From JBLHGU01 sp047615875 (lineage in GTDB: Bacteria; Pseudomonadota; Gammaproteobacteria; Arenicellales; CAJQKF01): 50,748 nt of DNA. The notes below the pieces were generated by a model. That model saw nothing but the letters and a program-made list of their open reading frames with translations. It did not search any database and was not told the DNA's origin. Of the stretch, positions 43,472 to 50,748 are shown in pieces. The number at the start of each line of letters is the position of its first letter. Position 1 is the first letter of the stretch. Where the stretch lies: NCBI GenBank assembly GCA_047615875.1, contig JBLHGU010000014.1, forward strand, positions 1 to 50,748. Direction: 5' to 3'. The position numbers were made by a program, and so were the translations under genes.

Positions 43472-44071
43472 TCATCTAAACTCAATAAGCGCGCCAGTTG
43501 GTGCTCGACCGCTAATACCACCCACTGTTGATGGGCAAGCTGAGCAAACCAGCAGCACATCCATAAGCATGGTCAATTCAACGTACTGCCCTTTTCTGAC
43601 ACTGGCTGGCAAGTCCGATAAAGTCATATCTGAGTTAACCAGCGCATGTTCAAATAAGTTCCAGGGGCATGGAATAGCTGTCGATGCGAAATTATGCTCC
43701 TCTAGCTCAGCAATAAGGTTGTCCTGACAATTAGGGTGATTGTCACCCTTACCATAGAAACGATAGCTACCCTCACTACAGGCTGCGTGTAAGGTGTCGT
43801 GCATGCCTGGCGAAGTATCTGCGTTAATTCGCAATATCGGATTGAATTTATTTGTCACGAGTTCATCGGCCGGCCGAAACCATAGCTTGTACAAAGCCGA
43901 CCGACTATGTTCCATGGAAAGGTACTCTGAAGCATCGTCGGCATTGAATACCCAGGTATCGACAACCTGCCCACCCTCGGAGTTTATGAGCCGCACTGTT
44001 TGATTAGCAGAAACCCGAATGGATACACCAGCTCCGGCGGGTATTGGATAATGATTTTGTCTGGCATTCAT
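43472..44071 (-). CDS. DUF1989 (urea carboxylase-associated) family protein
   Basis: 199 residues with the family marks YPIPAGAGVSIRVSANQTVRLINSEGGQVVDTWVFNADD, SMEHSRSALYKLWFRPADEL, DTSPGMHDTLHAACSEGSYRFYG, HPNCQDN, and IPCPWNLFEHA. Conserved His and Cys residues (MHDT, HAAC, HPNC) may bind a metal. Relatives lie beside urea carboxylase/allophanate hydrolase genes or form part of an aminomethyltransferase-like fold. No urea genes are here, so the role is open. It sits alone between the YhiN gene and the hypothetical at 43129. Confidence 0.82.
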   Translation of the reverse strand: MNARQNHYPIPAGAGVSIRVSANQTVRLINSEGGQVVDTWVFNADDASEYLSMEHSRSALYKLWFRPADELVTNKFNPILRINADTSPGMHDTLHAACSEGSYRFYGKGDNHPNCQDNLIAELEEHNFASTAIPCPWNLFEHALVNSDMTLSDLPASVRKGQYVELTMLMDVLLVCSACPSTVGGISGRAPTGALIEFR

Positions 44072-44126
44072 CTCTAGTCGAATAGTATTTCTATCTAAAG
44101 TCCGTGCTACCTATTAAAAATAACGT

Positions 44127-45347
44127 TCATGCATTAATTCCAGCAACATAGCCTGAAGACCAGGCCCACTGAAAGTTGTAGCCACCCAGATGACCTGTAA
44201 CATCCAACACTTCACCCACCATAAAGAGCCCTGGCAGACTTTTTACCTGCATGGACTTTGAAGATATTGAATCTACATCAACTCCACCGCGGGTTACTTC
44301 AGCTGTTCGGTAACCCTCAGTACCTGAAGGGTTCAATTTCCACTGGTGTACCTGGTTCGCTATCTCACGGATCACGGTGTTCTTAATCTCCTGCAATGAG
44401 GTGTCAGTGTATTCTGGCCACCATAGCGTAATCAAAAATTTTGCCACTGATTTTGGCAAGTAAGTGTTTAAGGCAGACAATATCGTCGCTTTGGGTTGAG
44501 TTTCTTTTAACGACAGAAGATCATCTAAAAATGATTCTCCCGGCAACAGATCAATGCAAATCGATTCGCCGAGATGCCAATAGTTGGAGAGCTGCAAGAT
44601 GGCAGGCCCGCTTAAGCCCCGATGAGTAAACAGCATGCTTTCTGTAAAACCTTTACCCGGAACAGATACGTTAACCGACACGGCCACACCGGATAAAGAA
44701 TTCGCCAAGTCTAGCCACTTTCCAGTTAGGGTCATAGGCACCAAGGAGGCTTCGGTCTTAGATACCTCAATATCAAATTGTCGAGCCAATTGATAACCAT
44801 AACCCGTTGCGCCGCCCAAAGTTGGAATCGACAATCCACCAGTGGCAACTACCAGGCTTTGGCAGGAGAAATCCCCTGCCCCAGACTTCACTCTAAAGCC
44901 TTTTGATCCAGGCTTTGTGGCTACGTCTTCAGTACTGCAGCTTAGCAACATTTCGACACCCGCCTTGCTGCATTCTCTGGTCAGTATGTTGAGAATATCT
45001 TTAGCGCTTTTATCACAGAAAAGCTGCCCCTGCCCCTTATCGTGATAAGCCACCTCATATTGCGCTACCAGACTTATAAAATCCCACTGGGAATATTGAC
45101 TTAAGGCTGATTTCACAAAATGTGGGTTTGCACATACAAAATGCTCGGCTAGAACTTCAAGATTGGTAAAGTTGCAGCGCCCGCCACCAGACATCAAAAT
45201 TTTTTTGCCCAGCTTATTGCTAGCCTCCAGCAGTAGCACTCGTCGGCCCCGTTGGCCTGCTGTAAGCGCACACATTAATCCAGCAGCACCACCACCAAGT
45301 ATGATGACGTCATAATGAATGGAAGAAGAAGTCGGGGCTGTGGGCAT
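44127..45347 (-). CDS. YhiN/HI0933-family FAD-dependent oxidoreductase
   Basis: 406 residues. FAD-binding GGGAAGLMCALTAGQRG near 18-34 is followed by the family signature LGKKILMSGGGRCNFTNLE, VVATGGLSIPTLGGATGYGYQLA, and the C-terminal TRGGVDVDSISSKSMQVKSLPGLFMVGEVLDVTGHLGGYNFQWAWSSG. This is the widespread HI0933 (YhiN/aminoacetone-oxidase-like) group, often annotated as housekeeping with unknown substrate. It is divergent from the phosphatase at 45455. Confidence 0.93.
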   Translation of the reverse strand: MPTAPTSSSIHYDVIILGGGAAGLMCALTAGQRGRRVLLLEASNKLGKKILMSGGGRCNFTNLEVLAEHFVCANPHFVKSALSQYSQWDFISLVAQYEVAYHDKGQGQLFCDKSAKDILNILTRECSKAGVEMLLSCSTEDVATKPGSKGFRVKSGAGDFSCQSLVVATGGLSIPTLGGATGYGYQLARQFDIEVSKTEASLVPMTLTGKWLDLANSLSGVAVSVNVSVPGKGFTESMLFTHRGLSGPAILQLSNYWHLGESICIDLLPGESFLDDLLSLKETQPKATILSALNTYLPKSVAKFLITLWWPEYTDTSLQEIKNTVIREIANQVHQWKLNPSGTEGYRTAEVTRGGVDVDSISSKSMQVKSLPGLFMVGEVLDVTGHLGGYNFQWAWSSGYVAGINA

Positions 45348-45454
45348 AATCTAAGCGATACAGGAAATATGGTTAGTGAACCAACGTTGAGTATAATAGC
45401 AACCTAATATCAGGCTTTTATACTAACATTGACAATGTGTCTTTTGAGGAAGTT

Positions 45455-46198
45455 ATGCGACTGTATTTAATTCGTCATGGTGAATCCGAGAACAACGTGC
45501 TGTATCAGGGTAGTGAAAATACCCCGGGCCGAAAACCCGATCCGACGTTATCCGACAAGGGCCATAGTCAAGCCAGATTACTGGGCGAACACCTGGTTAC
45601 ACCGGGCAATGAGCCTATGCAGCACCCTTATCACAGTGGTAACGACTACGATCACGGCATCAAAACTCTCTACTGTAGTTTGATGCTACGCTCAATTCTA
45701 ACCGCAGGTTATGTCGCTAAAACATGTAATCTTAAGGCCGAAGCATTACTCGATGTATTTGAAAGAAAAGGTTTATACGAGGTAAACGAAAGTGGAGCGG
45801 AAACAGGTATTGCCGGGCCCGGTAGGGACTATTTTTCTGAACACTTTCCTGAACTGATACTACCCCAGAGCCTTACCACTGATGGATGGTATAACCGCAC
45901 CGTCGAATCTGATACTGAATTTGTCGCAAGAGTGGAAAGTTCATTAGAAAATCTGTTGCAACAACATGGCAATAGTAATGACCATATCGCCCTGGTCGCT
46001 CATGGCGATTACGTAGACCAGTTTATAAACGCCATAATGCAAATCAATCGCCATAAGGAAAACTACGCCGGAGCCTGGGAAGCTAATTGGGTATCACACA
46101 ACACGGCTATAACTCGGGTAGATTTCGCCGACCGGTATTGCAGCGTTATTTACTCTAATCGAACCGAACACCTTCCAGCAGAATTAATTACCTGGTAA
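45455..46198 (+). CDS. Histidine phosphatase (phosphoglycerate mutase-like)
   Basis: 247 residues from the ATG at 45455, which has GAGGA just upstream; an in-frame GTG at 45437 would add six residues. The catalytic LIRHGESENN (His8) opens the protein, CSLMLRSILTA supplies the second Arg region, and VAHGDYVDQF the second His. The insertion GSENTPGRKPDPTLSDKG is longer than in GpmB. It could dephosphorylate a sugar phosphate or alpha-ribazole-type substrate. The function is unassigned. It is convergent with the membrane protein at 46213. Confidence 0.88.
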   Translation: MRLYLIRHGESENNVLYQGSENTPGRKPDPTLSDKGHSQARLLGEHLVTPGNEPMQHPYHSGNDYDHGIKTLYCSLMLRSILTAGYVAKTCNLKAEALLDVFERKGLYEVNESGAETGIAGPGRDYFSEHFPELILPQSLTTDGWYNRTVESDTEFVARVESSLENLLQQHGNSNDHIALVAHGDYVDQFINAIMQINRHKENYAGAWEANWVSHNTAITRVDFADRYCSVIYSNRTEHLPAELITW

Positions 46199-46212
46199 AA
46201 GCTCCCGGTCAC

Positions 46213-46812
46213 TTAGCTATTGCCTAGCCCGAGTTTTGTCCAGTGGACAGCAATAAGTAAAAGCCCCGTAGTAAGCAATAAGAGTATTTGAAAAGCGGCA
46301 TTCTCAATATTCCATACAGGAATCGACGGCAAAATAAGCAGACTGCTGATAAAACTCGTTGCAAATGTAATGCTGGTTTCGGTCTCTGGAAATTTCCAGG
46401 CTTTAATCAATGTTGGCACGGATGCCACTGTATTTCCGGCTGTGGCTAGCACAATAGCCATCAAAGGCGAATCCACTACACCCCAGAAGATTAAGGCCAG
46501 TAACGAAAGAGCCCCGCAACCCAAATCAAAACGAGTCAATTGCCAATGACCGTGTTTACTAACAAACGCCGCTGCTAATACCATTAACGGCACAAAACCG
46601 CCGACAATCACTCGAGTAGTTGCCCAGACATCTGCATCACTAGCCAGAGCGGCACCCGCACTAACTGCAGGTGCCAGCATCCACATAAACCAGGTAACGA
46701 GGTTAGGTCTGGTCTTGCCAGATAACGTATCCAAAAAATAGGGTAATGCCCCTGCCAGCATAACTATGACACTGAGAATTACCAGCAAGTGGGCAAATGG
46801 AAGGTTTAACAC
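46213..46812 (-). CDS. Polytopic membrane protein, unknown function
   Basis: 199 residues, about six to seven hydrophobic helices, starting at GTG 46812. Segments are LLVILSVIVMLAGALPYFL, TWFMWMLAPAVSAGAAL, VIVGGFVPLMVLAAAFV, LGCGALSLLALIFWGV, LMAIVLATAGNTVASVPTLIKAW, FISSLLILPSIPV and AAFQILLLLTTGLLLI. The PNLVTWFMW and Pro-Thr-Leu features recall PQ-loop-like small transporters, but this is weak. It follows the PhyH gene by 20 bp, so it shares that transcript. Confidence 0.7.
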   Translation of the reverse strand: MLNLPFAHLLVILSVIVMLAGALPYFLDTLSGKTRPNLVTWFMWMLAPAVSAGAALASDADVWATTRVIVGGFVPLMVLAAAFVSKHGHWQLTRFDLGCGALSLLALIFWGVVDSPLMAIVLATAGNTVASVPTLIKAWKFPETETSITFATSFISSLLILPSIPVWNIENAAFQILLLLTTGLLLIAVHWTKLGLGNS

Positions 46813-46832
46813 GGAGCTGATTCCAAAGAAAT

Positions 46833-47591
46833 TTAGTATCGAATTCGAAAATCATTGTTGTTGCTAATATCAACACCGCGCATTAAATACAAACTCCGTT
46901 GAGACATATCCAACACACCTTCGGGCTTAAACTCTGTTTCGAGATCATGGTGGTAAACCGAAGTGGTAGGCATATAACGCAATGTCATACCCCGTCGTGG
47001 CCTGGCAGACCGGTTGGGTTCAGAGCCATGATACAGATACACATCATGCAGGGAGACCTGGCCCGGCTCTAGAATGATGTTCTCGGCATCTTTCTCATCA
47101 AATTCCTCCTCATCAAGCTGCAGATTTAGCGCCAGACCGGGCGCATCATTCTGATGATGTTGCGCCAGCCTCTTCGAACGATGAGATCCTGGTATAACCC
47201 TCAGGCATCCGTTTTCCGTTGTCGAAGCATCAACGGCGATCCACACGGTGCATGTTGCTAGCGGCCTGATGGGCCAATATTCACCATCCTGGTGCCACGG
47301 AGTGCGGCTACCAACATATGCAGGCTTGGCGAAAAAACTACTGTTCCAAAGCGCAATATTCTCTCCAATCACCTGTTCCACCATGTCGAGAATTTCAGGC
47401 ATTCTGGCTATAGTTAAAAACCAGGTATCAAAGGCCAGTATTGCGGAACAGTAATCACTAAACTCCGGGTTTCGGATCACAAATCGGTCATGCGCTTCGC
47501 GAATGTCTTCGATGACCGAATCAGACAATCGAAAGTCTGGGGTAACGAAGCCGTTGTGATGATATTGTTGGATTTGGTGTTTGGTTAGCAT
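46833..47591 (-). CDS. Phytanoyl-CoA dioxygenase (PhyH)-family Fe(II)/2-oxoglutarate enzyme
   Basis: 252 residues. The iron triad is His100-x-Asp102 in TPWHQDGEYWP and a distal His (182 or 188) in SLHDVYLYHGSEPN, followed by Arg for 2-oxoglutarate in RSARPRRGMTLRYMP. ENGCLRVIPGSHR is the classical PhyH motif. The ectoine hydroxylase signature is absent, so the substrate is unknown; many bacterial PhyH proteins hydroxylate small metabolites. It is divergent from the SPFH gene across 134 bp and precedes a membrane protein. Confidence 0.9.
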   Translation of the reverse strand: MLTKHQIQQYHHNGFVTPDFRLSDSVIEDIREAHDRFVIRNPEFSDYCSAILAFDTWFLTIARMPEILDMVEQVIGENIALWNSSFFAKPAYVGSRTPWHQDGEYWPIRPLATCTVWIAVDASTTENGCLRVIPGSHRSKRLAQHHQNDAPGLALNLQLDEEEFDEKDAENIILEPGQVSLHDVYLYHGSEPNRSARPRRGMTLRYMPTTSVYHHDLETEFKPEGVLDMSQRSLYLMRGVDISNNNDFRIRY

Positions 47592-47725
47592 TGCCGAAAA
47601 CCGTATTGATTTTTATGGATTTCACCCCCATCTTGCATTTCTAATCTTATACTATATAAACTGAAAAACTCTGCAAGAATCAGGGTTTTTACAAATTCAA
47701 AATAGCTCAAATAAAGGATATACCC

Positions 47726-48715
47726 ATGGATCTTCTTACCGACCTTGCCTATAGCCCGTTCCTCTGGGCGGCTCTGGTGATTATTTACACTTTGAAAAAA
47801 GGCATCTATTTCGTGCCACAAAATCGCGGCTATGTCGTTTACACCCTGGGCAAGTACGACAAAACCCTGGCAGCCGGACTTAACTTCATCATTCCTTATA
47901 TTCAGAATGTTGTTGCGGATCGAAATTTGAAGGAGCAGTCACTGGACATATCCTCACAGTCAGCGATAACCAGAGACAATATCACCCTCGATATAGACGG
48001 CATACTTTTCATGAAAGTAACCGACGCAGGTGCTGCCACAAATAACGTTACCGATTATAAGAATGCTGTTACCCAACTAGCCATGACCACCATGCGTAAT
48101 GCTATCGGCTCGATGGAACTCGATGAATGTTTTCAAAGCCGCGATGCCATTAACGCCACAATATTGACAGCAATGACTGAAGCAACCCAACCCTGGGGTG
48201 TAATGGTTACTCGTTATGAGATTCGTGATATTTCACCACCACAGTCAATTCGAGAAGATATGGAAAAGCAGATGACCGCAGAGCGTGAAAAGCGTTCGGT
48301 CATTCTGACAGCTGAAGGTGTAAAAACTGCGGCCATCACCCAGGCCGAGGGTTTGAAAGCCGCGCGTGTTCTGGATGCAGAAGGTGCCAAAGCTGAACAG
48401 GTACTCGCGGCAGAAGCTATGCGGGAATCCCAAATTCTTGAAGCTACGGGTAAAGCAGAGGCCATCAGACTAATCGCCGAGGCCGAGGCTAACGCTCTAA
48501 CAACCATTGGTAATGCTTCCCATACCGACGAGGGTAAATCTGCTGTGTTGTTAAAGCTTGCTGAGAAAGGTATCGCTGCGCATCGAGAAATAGCGGCACA
48601 AAGCACTATTGTTCTTACAGATGGCAAAACCAACGAAAACATTGCCAACACAGTGGCCCAGGCTATTGCAGTTTCCAGTAGTCTAAAAATACCCACTGCG
48701 AACGATGCAGGTTAA
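47726..48715 (+). CDS. SPFH/stomatin-like membrane protein (paraslipin/QmcA type)
   Basis: 329 residues. One N-terminal hydrophobic segment (FLWAALVIIYTL) anchors it, then comes the SPFH domain with VPQNRGYVVYTLGKYDKTLAAGLNFIIPY and YEIRDISPPQSIREDMEKQMTAERE. A long Ala/Glu/Lys-rich coiled coil (about 175-260) follows. It should form oligomeric membrane rings linked to membrane-microdomain quality control. The AAGGA ribosome site lies eight bases before the ATG. The NfeD gene starts 3 bp downstream, the usual operon partner. Confidence 0.92.
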   Translation: MDLLTDLAYSPFLWAALVIIYTLKKGIYFVPQNRGYVVYTLGKYDKTLAAGLNFIIPYIQNVVADRNLKEQSLDISSQSAITRDNITLDIDGILFMKVTDAGAATNNVTDYKNAVTQLAMTTMRNAIGSMELDECFQSRDAINATILTAMTEATQPWGVMVTRYEIRDISPPQSIREDMEKQMTAEREKRSVILTAEGVKTAAITQAEGLKAARVLDAEGAKAEQVLAAEAMRESQILEATGKAEAIRLIAEAEANALTTIGNASHTDEGKSAVLLKLAEKGIAAHREIAAQSTIVLTDGKTNENIANTVAQAIAVSSSLKIPTANDAG

Positions 48716-48718
48716 GCT

Positions 48719-49204
48719 ATGGGGATTCTTGAATATTTTGCCGGTCATCATGACAACTTTTTTTATCTAGTTGCTGGCATCAGTTTCATTCTAGAACTAA
48801 CTGTAATGGGGCTGGGCGGTCCACTATTATTTTTCGCGATCGCCAGTTTGATAACAGGTGTTCTAGTCAGCACCGGCACTATTGCAGGCTGGGAGATCGA
48901 GGCTCTAAGTCTTGGCGTTATTACTGCGATTGTTGCTCTATTGCTTTGGAAGCCCTTAAAGGCATTTCAGAATTCCAGTGATGGATCGGACAACAGTAGC
49001 GATATGATTGGTAAGCATGTGCCAGTGAGCCAGATGGTGACCTTCGATGAGGGCACGATCAGATACTCTGGAGTAAACTGGCAAAGCCGTTTAGCTAAAG
49101 GCTGCACGGTGGATTCAATTGCTGAAGGTGATAGCTGTGAAATCACTTCGGTAGATGGCAATATTATGTTGGTAGAGCCTGCGGGGTCTCCATCAAGTGA
49201 GTAG
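48719..49204 (+). CDS. NfeD-family membrane protein
   Basis: 161 residues. The N-terminal half has three hydrophobic stretches (ISFILELTVMGLGGPLLFFAIASLITGVLV, LSLGVITAIVALLLW) and the C-terminal half is the OB-fold NfeD domain (SSDMIGKHVPVSQMVTFDEGTIRYSGVNWQSRLAKG...SVDGNIMLVEP). NfeD proteins work with the SPFH protein encoded immediately upstream (3-bp gap). A strong hairpin overlaps the stop codon. Confidence 0.92.
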   Translation: MGILEYFAGHHDNFFYLVAGISFILELTVMGLGGPLLFFAIASLITGVLVSTGTIAGWEIEALSLGVITAIVALLLWKPLKAFQNSSDGSDNSSDMIGKHVPVSQMVTFDEGTIRYSGVNWQSRLAKGCTVDSIAEGDSCEITSVDGNIMLVEPAGSPSSE

Positions 49205-49235
49205 TTGTTACTTTTCTTTTGGGAAAAGTAACAAC
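49204..49235. terminator. 13-bp perfect hairpin after the SPFH-nfeD operon
   Basis: A perfect 13-bp inverted repeat (49204-49216 with 49223-49235) with a 6-nt loop begins in the nfeD stop codon. It is A/T-rich and has no T-tract after it, so it is not a classical intrinsic terminator. The core TTACTTTTCTTTTGG recalls dispersed intergenic palindromes of gammaproteobacteria (seen from memory, not searched). It may stop transcription or protect the mRNA 3' end. Confidence 0.55.
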
Positions 49236-49655
49236 ACCCATTTCGCCTGAGTTCGAGCGGTTTCACGACTCCCTCATTCCGAGTGAATATAGGGGGCGCT
49301 TTCATGCGCACCCTGCACTGGAATGCTCTCAGCACTTCGATAATTGCACGAATAACTGAGCCAGTAATTTGACTGTCTACTCATGTTGGAAAGGTCATCG
49401 GGGTCCTCATGTTGATTAAAATCCGTTCTGGCGATGCCTAAACACGATAGATAGAACCTATTCCGGGAACTATCTGGCCGATTAAAGGTTTCGACGTCCT
49501 ATACAGCAGAATTTATACTAAATTTTCTAGAATAGAAGATACCCGAAAATCTGGATGACTCTGAGCAAGTCAGTTCTCATCGCTTTGGTATGCACTTATC
49601 ATTAGTTCTATGGCTTGCCACTAGCGGCTAATTCCCGAGTAGTGGTGATATCAAA
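49236..49655. other. 420-bp intergenic region
   Basis: Between the hairpin after nfeD and the membrane-protein gene at 49656. No convincing gene or RNA is seen. It must hold the promoter of the 49656 gene. Short GC-rich blocks (about 49290-49315) follow the hairpin and could be part of the same intergenic repeat. Confidence 0.4.
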
Positions 49656-50183
49656 ATGAAATCAGTAAAAATAATCTTGGCGATGCTAGTTGGTGTACTG
49701 GTCGGCGGCGGTGTTAATATGCTGATTGTAGTGACTGGTCCCAGCATTATTCCTCCACCTGAAGGTGTAGATGTTTCTGATATGGAATCAATTCGAAACG
49801 CAATACACCTATTTTCCCCACGACATTTTGTCGTACCATTTATAGCACACTCCATGGGAACTTTATGTGGTGCATGGTTGGCGATGAAGCTGACGCCAGA
49901 TTATGGTAAAGCGTTGGCCTACAGTGTAGGACTGATATTTCTGGCAGGTGGAATTGCTGCTGCAACAATGATTCCTGCGCCGCTGTGGTTTATCGTTCTG
50001 GATTTAGTTGTCGCATATATTCCTATGGCCTGGCTAGCAACACAATTTGTGTCAGACAACTCGTCAGTAATTCAGGGGCACAATGAAATTATCACAACCG
50101 CACCTGGCATAGCACCGATAGGCATGCGCCAACAGGTTAATCTTCCTTATCGCCTACGTTCAATATTGCGTACAAATTTCTGA
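49656..50183 (+). CDS. Four-helix membrane protein, unknown function
   Basis: 175 residues. The predicted segments are IILAMLVGVLVGGGVNMLIVV, FVVPFIAHSMGTLCGAWLAM, LAYSVGLIFLAGGIAAATMI and LWFIVLDLVVAYIPMAWLATQF. Residues 28-52 form an acidic loop (PPPEGVDVSDMESIR), probably outside. The first 140 residues look like a common small bacterial membrane family of unknown function. The tail after 140 is hydrophilic and ends RLRSILRTNF. It stands alone, convergent with the gene at the right edge. Confidence 0.75.
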   Translation: MKSVKIILAMLVGVLVGGGVNMLIVVTGPSIIPPPEGVDVSDMESIRNAIHLFSPRHFVVPFIAHSMGTLCGAWLAMKLTPDYGKALAYSVGLIFLAGGIAAATMIPAPLWFIVLDLVVAYIPMAWLATQFVSDNSSVIQGHNEIITTAPGIAPIGMRQQVNLPYRLRSILRTNF

Positions 50184-50207
50184 CTTAGGAGTTCAGACGC
50201 CTAAGTC
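50182..50207. terminator. Hairpin between convergent genes
   Basis: A perfect 8-bp inverted repeat (50182-50189 with 50200-50207) and 10-nt loop immediately after the stop codon of the gene ending at 50183, and before the minus-strand gene ending at 50246. There is no clear T-tract, so bidirectional termination is plausible but not certain. Confidence 0.45.
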
Positions 50208-50245
50208 AATTGCAAAGTATTTATATTACGCCTTTAATTTAATAC

Positions 50246-50748
50246 CTAACATTTAGTTTTAGGCTGCTTAGGCGCGCAAAAGTTTTTATCAAAATCATAA
50301 ATAAAACTTGTCTTTGTTTTTGAATTAGGAGCAGTCCATTTAGTTAAGTTTTGCATTGCGATGAAGGAATATTTCGCCCGTTTGACGACTTTTTTATTGT
50401 AAGTTGAAAAATCTTTCTTGTAATTAAAAGATACTTCTGCAACAACAGGAGTTTGTGAATTTGAGGAGGTTTTATCGTACCAAAGCGTAAGTGATATTTT
50501 TGCGTCGATATCACCTAAATCAATGGTGGCACCTTTGTAAACATGCTCTTGAACGGATAAGCCCCCTACTCGAACTAAGGGAAGTTCGTCATCTAGATCA
50601 CATTCCTTTCTAAAACCAGGGAATAGAACGTTTATATCTTTCATCTTGTTGATATTGCGTTTACTCGAAATGCTATTGGAGTGGCTATAAACAACTTTAA
50701 AATCGTTCCCTTCTACGACGCCAATGTCCGCCTCCAGTTTAGTATCTG
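50246..50748 (-). CDS. Hypothetical protein (5' end beyond the window)
   Basis: The frame is open from the right edge, so the internal ATG at 50644 is not necessarily the start: reading upstream gives ...LEADIGVVEGNDFKVVYSHS..., coding-like. About 167 residues are seen, rich in Lys, Asp and Ser, and ending FCAPKQPKTKC. No membrane segment or signal peptide is visible. I do not recognise the family. Its base composition looks more A/T-rich and lysine-rich than the neighbours, which may point to acquired DNA. Confidence 0.6.
   Translation of the reverse strand, partial: DTKLEADIGVVEGNDFKVVYSHSNSISSKRNINKMKDINVLFPGFRKECDLDDELPLVRVGGLSVQEHVYKGATIDLGDIDAKISLTLWYDKTSSNSQTPVVAEVSFNYKKDFSTYNKKVVKRAKYSFIAMQNLTKWTAPNSKTKTSFIYDFDKNFCAPKQPKTKC

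Noticed and set aside
1..50748. Insertion sequences, prophage, CRISPR arrays, tRNA or rRNA genes
   Set aside because: No transposase, integrase, repeat-spacer pattern or tRNA-like cloverleaf was seen on reading both strands.

Overview
The window looks like a chromosomal stretch from a heterotrophic, probably marine gammaproteobacterium. This is an inference from gene content: a Pseudomonas-like PobA, YhiN and TrhO housekeeping genes, an SPFH/NfeD pair, and many genes for methylated osmolytes. GTG and TTG starts are common and many genes lack a clear Shine-Dalgarno. I see no rRNA, tRNA, CRISPR, phage or insertion sequence. Most of the window is a mosaic of short catabolic operons. Three or four decayed gene remnants lie in the junctions between them.

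Layout. (1) 1-6678: aromatic/carboxylic acid block. It holds a PrpF/GalD-like tautomerase (cut by the left edge), an AraC-type regulator and, divergently, pobA (4-hydroxybenzoate 3-monooxygenase) followed by a beta-hydroxyacid dehydrogenase, a DapA-family lyase and a PuuC-like aldehyde dehydrogenase. The divergent promoter has three phased direct repeats. (2) 6947-10094: a TauD-type dioxygenase, then a Rieske oxygenase with a TIM-barrel isomerase-like protein. (3) 10329-15700: choline sulfatase (betC), a betaine/carnitine-type Rieske oxygenase, two paralogous SDRs and an L-carnitine/gulonate dehydrogenase-like protein. (4) 15742-18321: nitroreductase, membrane protein, CitE-like lyase. (5) 18868-22146: SDR, a strong DMSP lyase candidate (dddP) and a third Rieske oxygenase. 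(6) 22185-29582: winged-helix remnant, choline-kinase-like protein with a damaged start, MmgE/PrpD protein, cyclase-TolB-TPR protein, and a dimethylglycine/sarcosine dehydrogenase-like flavoprotein. (7) 29618-34497: EmrAB-like efflux pair, TlpA-like thioredoxin, TrhO, CARDB-like secreted protein. (8) 34825-39140: alcohol dehydrogenase and a fourth Rieske oxygenase, divergent from an Old-Yellow-Enzyme/TMADH-type demethylase, then a broken DadA-like gene. (9) 39723-42970: sulfotransferase-like protein plus a three-gene cassette built around a Cys-containing UGSC-family protein. (10) 43129-50748: DUF1989 protein, YhiN flavoprotein, phosphoglycerate-mutase-like phosphatase, PhyH dioxygenase, SPFH/NfeD pair and small membrane or unknown proteins.

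How it may work together. Choline-O-sulfate, glycine betaine or related betaines, dimethylglycine/sarcosine, DMSP and 4-hydroxybenzoate are the substrates best supported. Together they suggest a scavenger of algal osmolytes and aromatics. Four separate Rieske oxygenase alpha subunits occur without any ferredoxin or reductase gene in the window, so they must draw electrons from partners encoded elsewhere. The least characterised systems are the UGSC cassette (40531-42970) and the SDR-DddP-Rieske operon (18868-22146).
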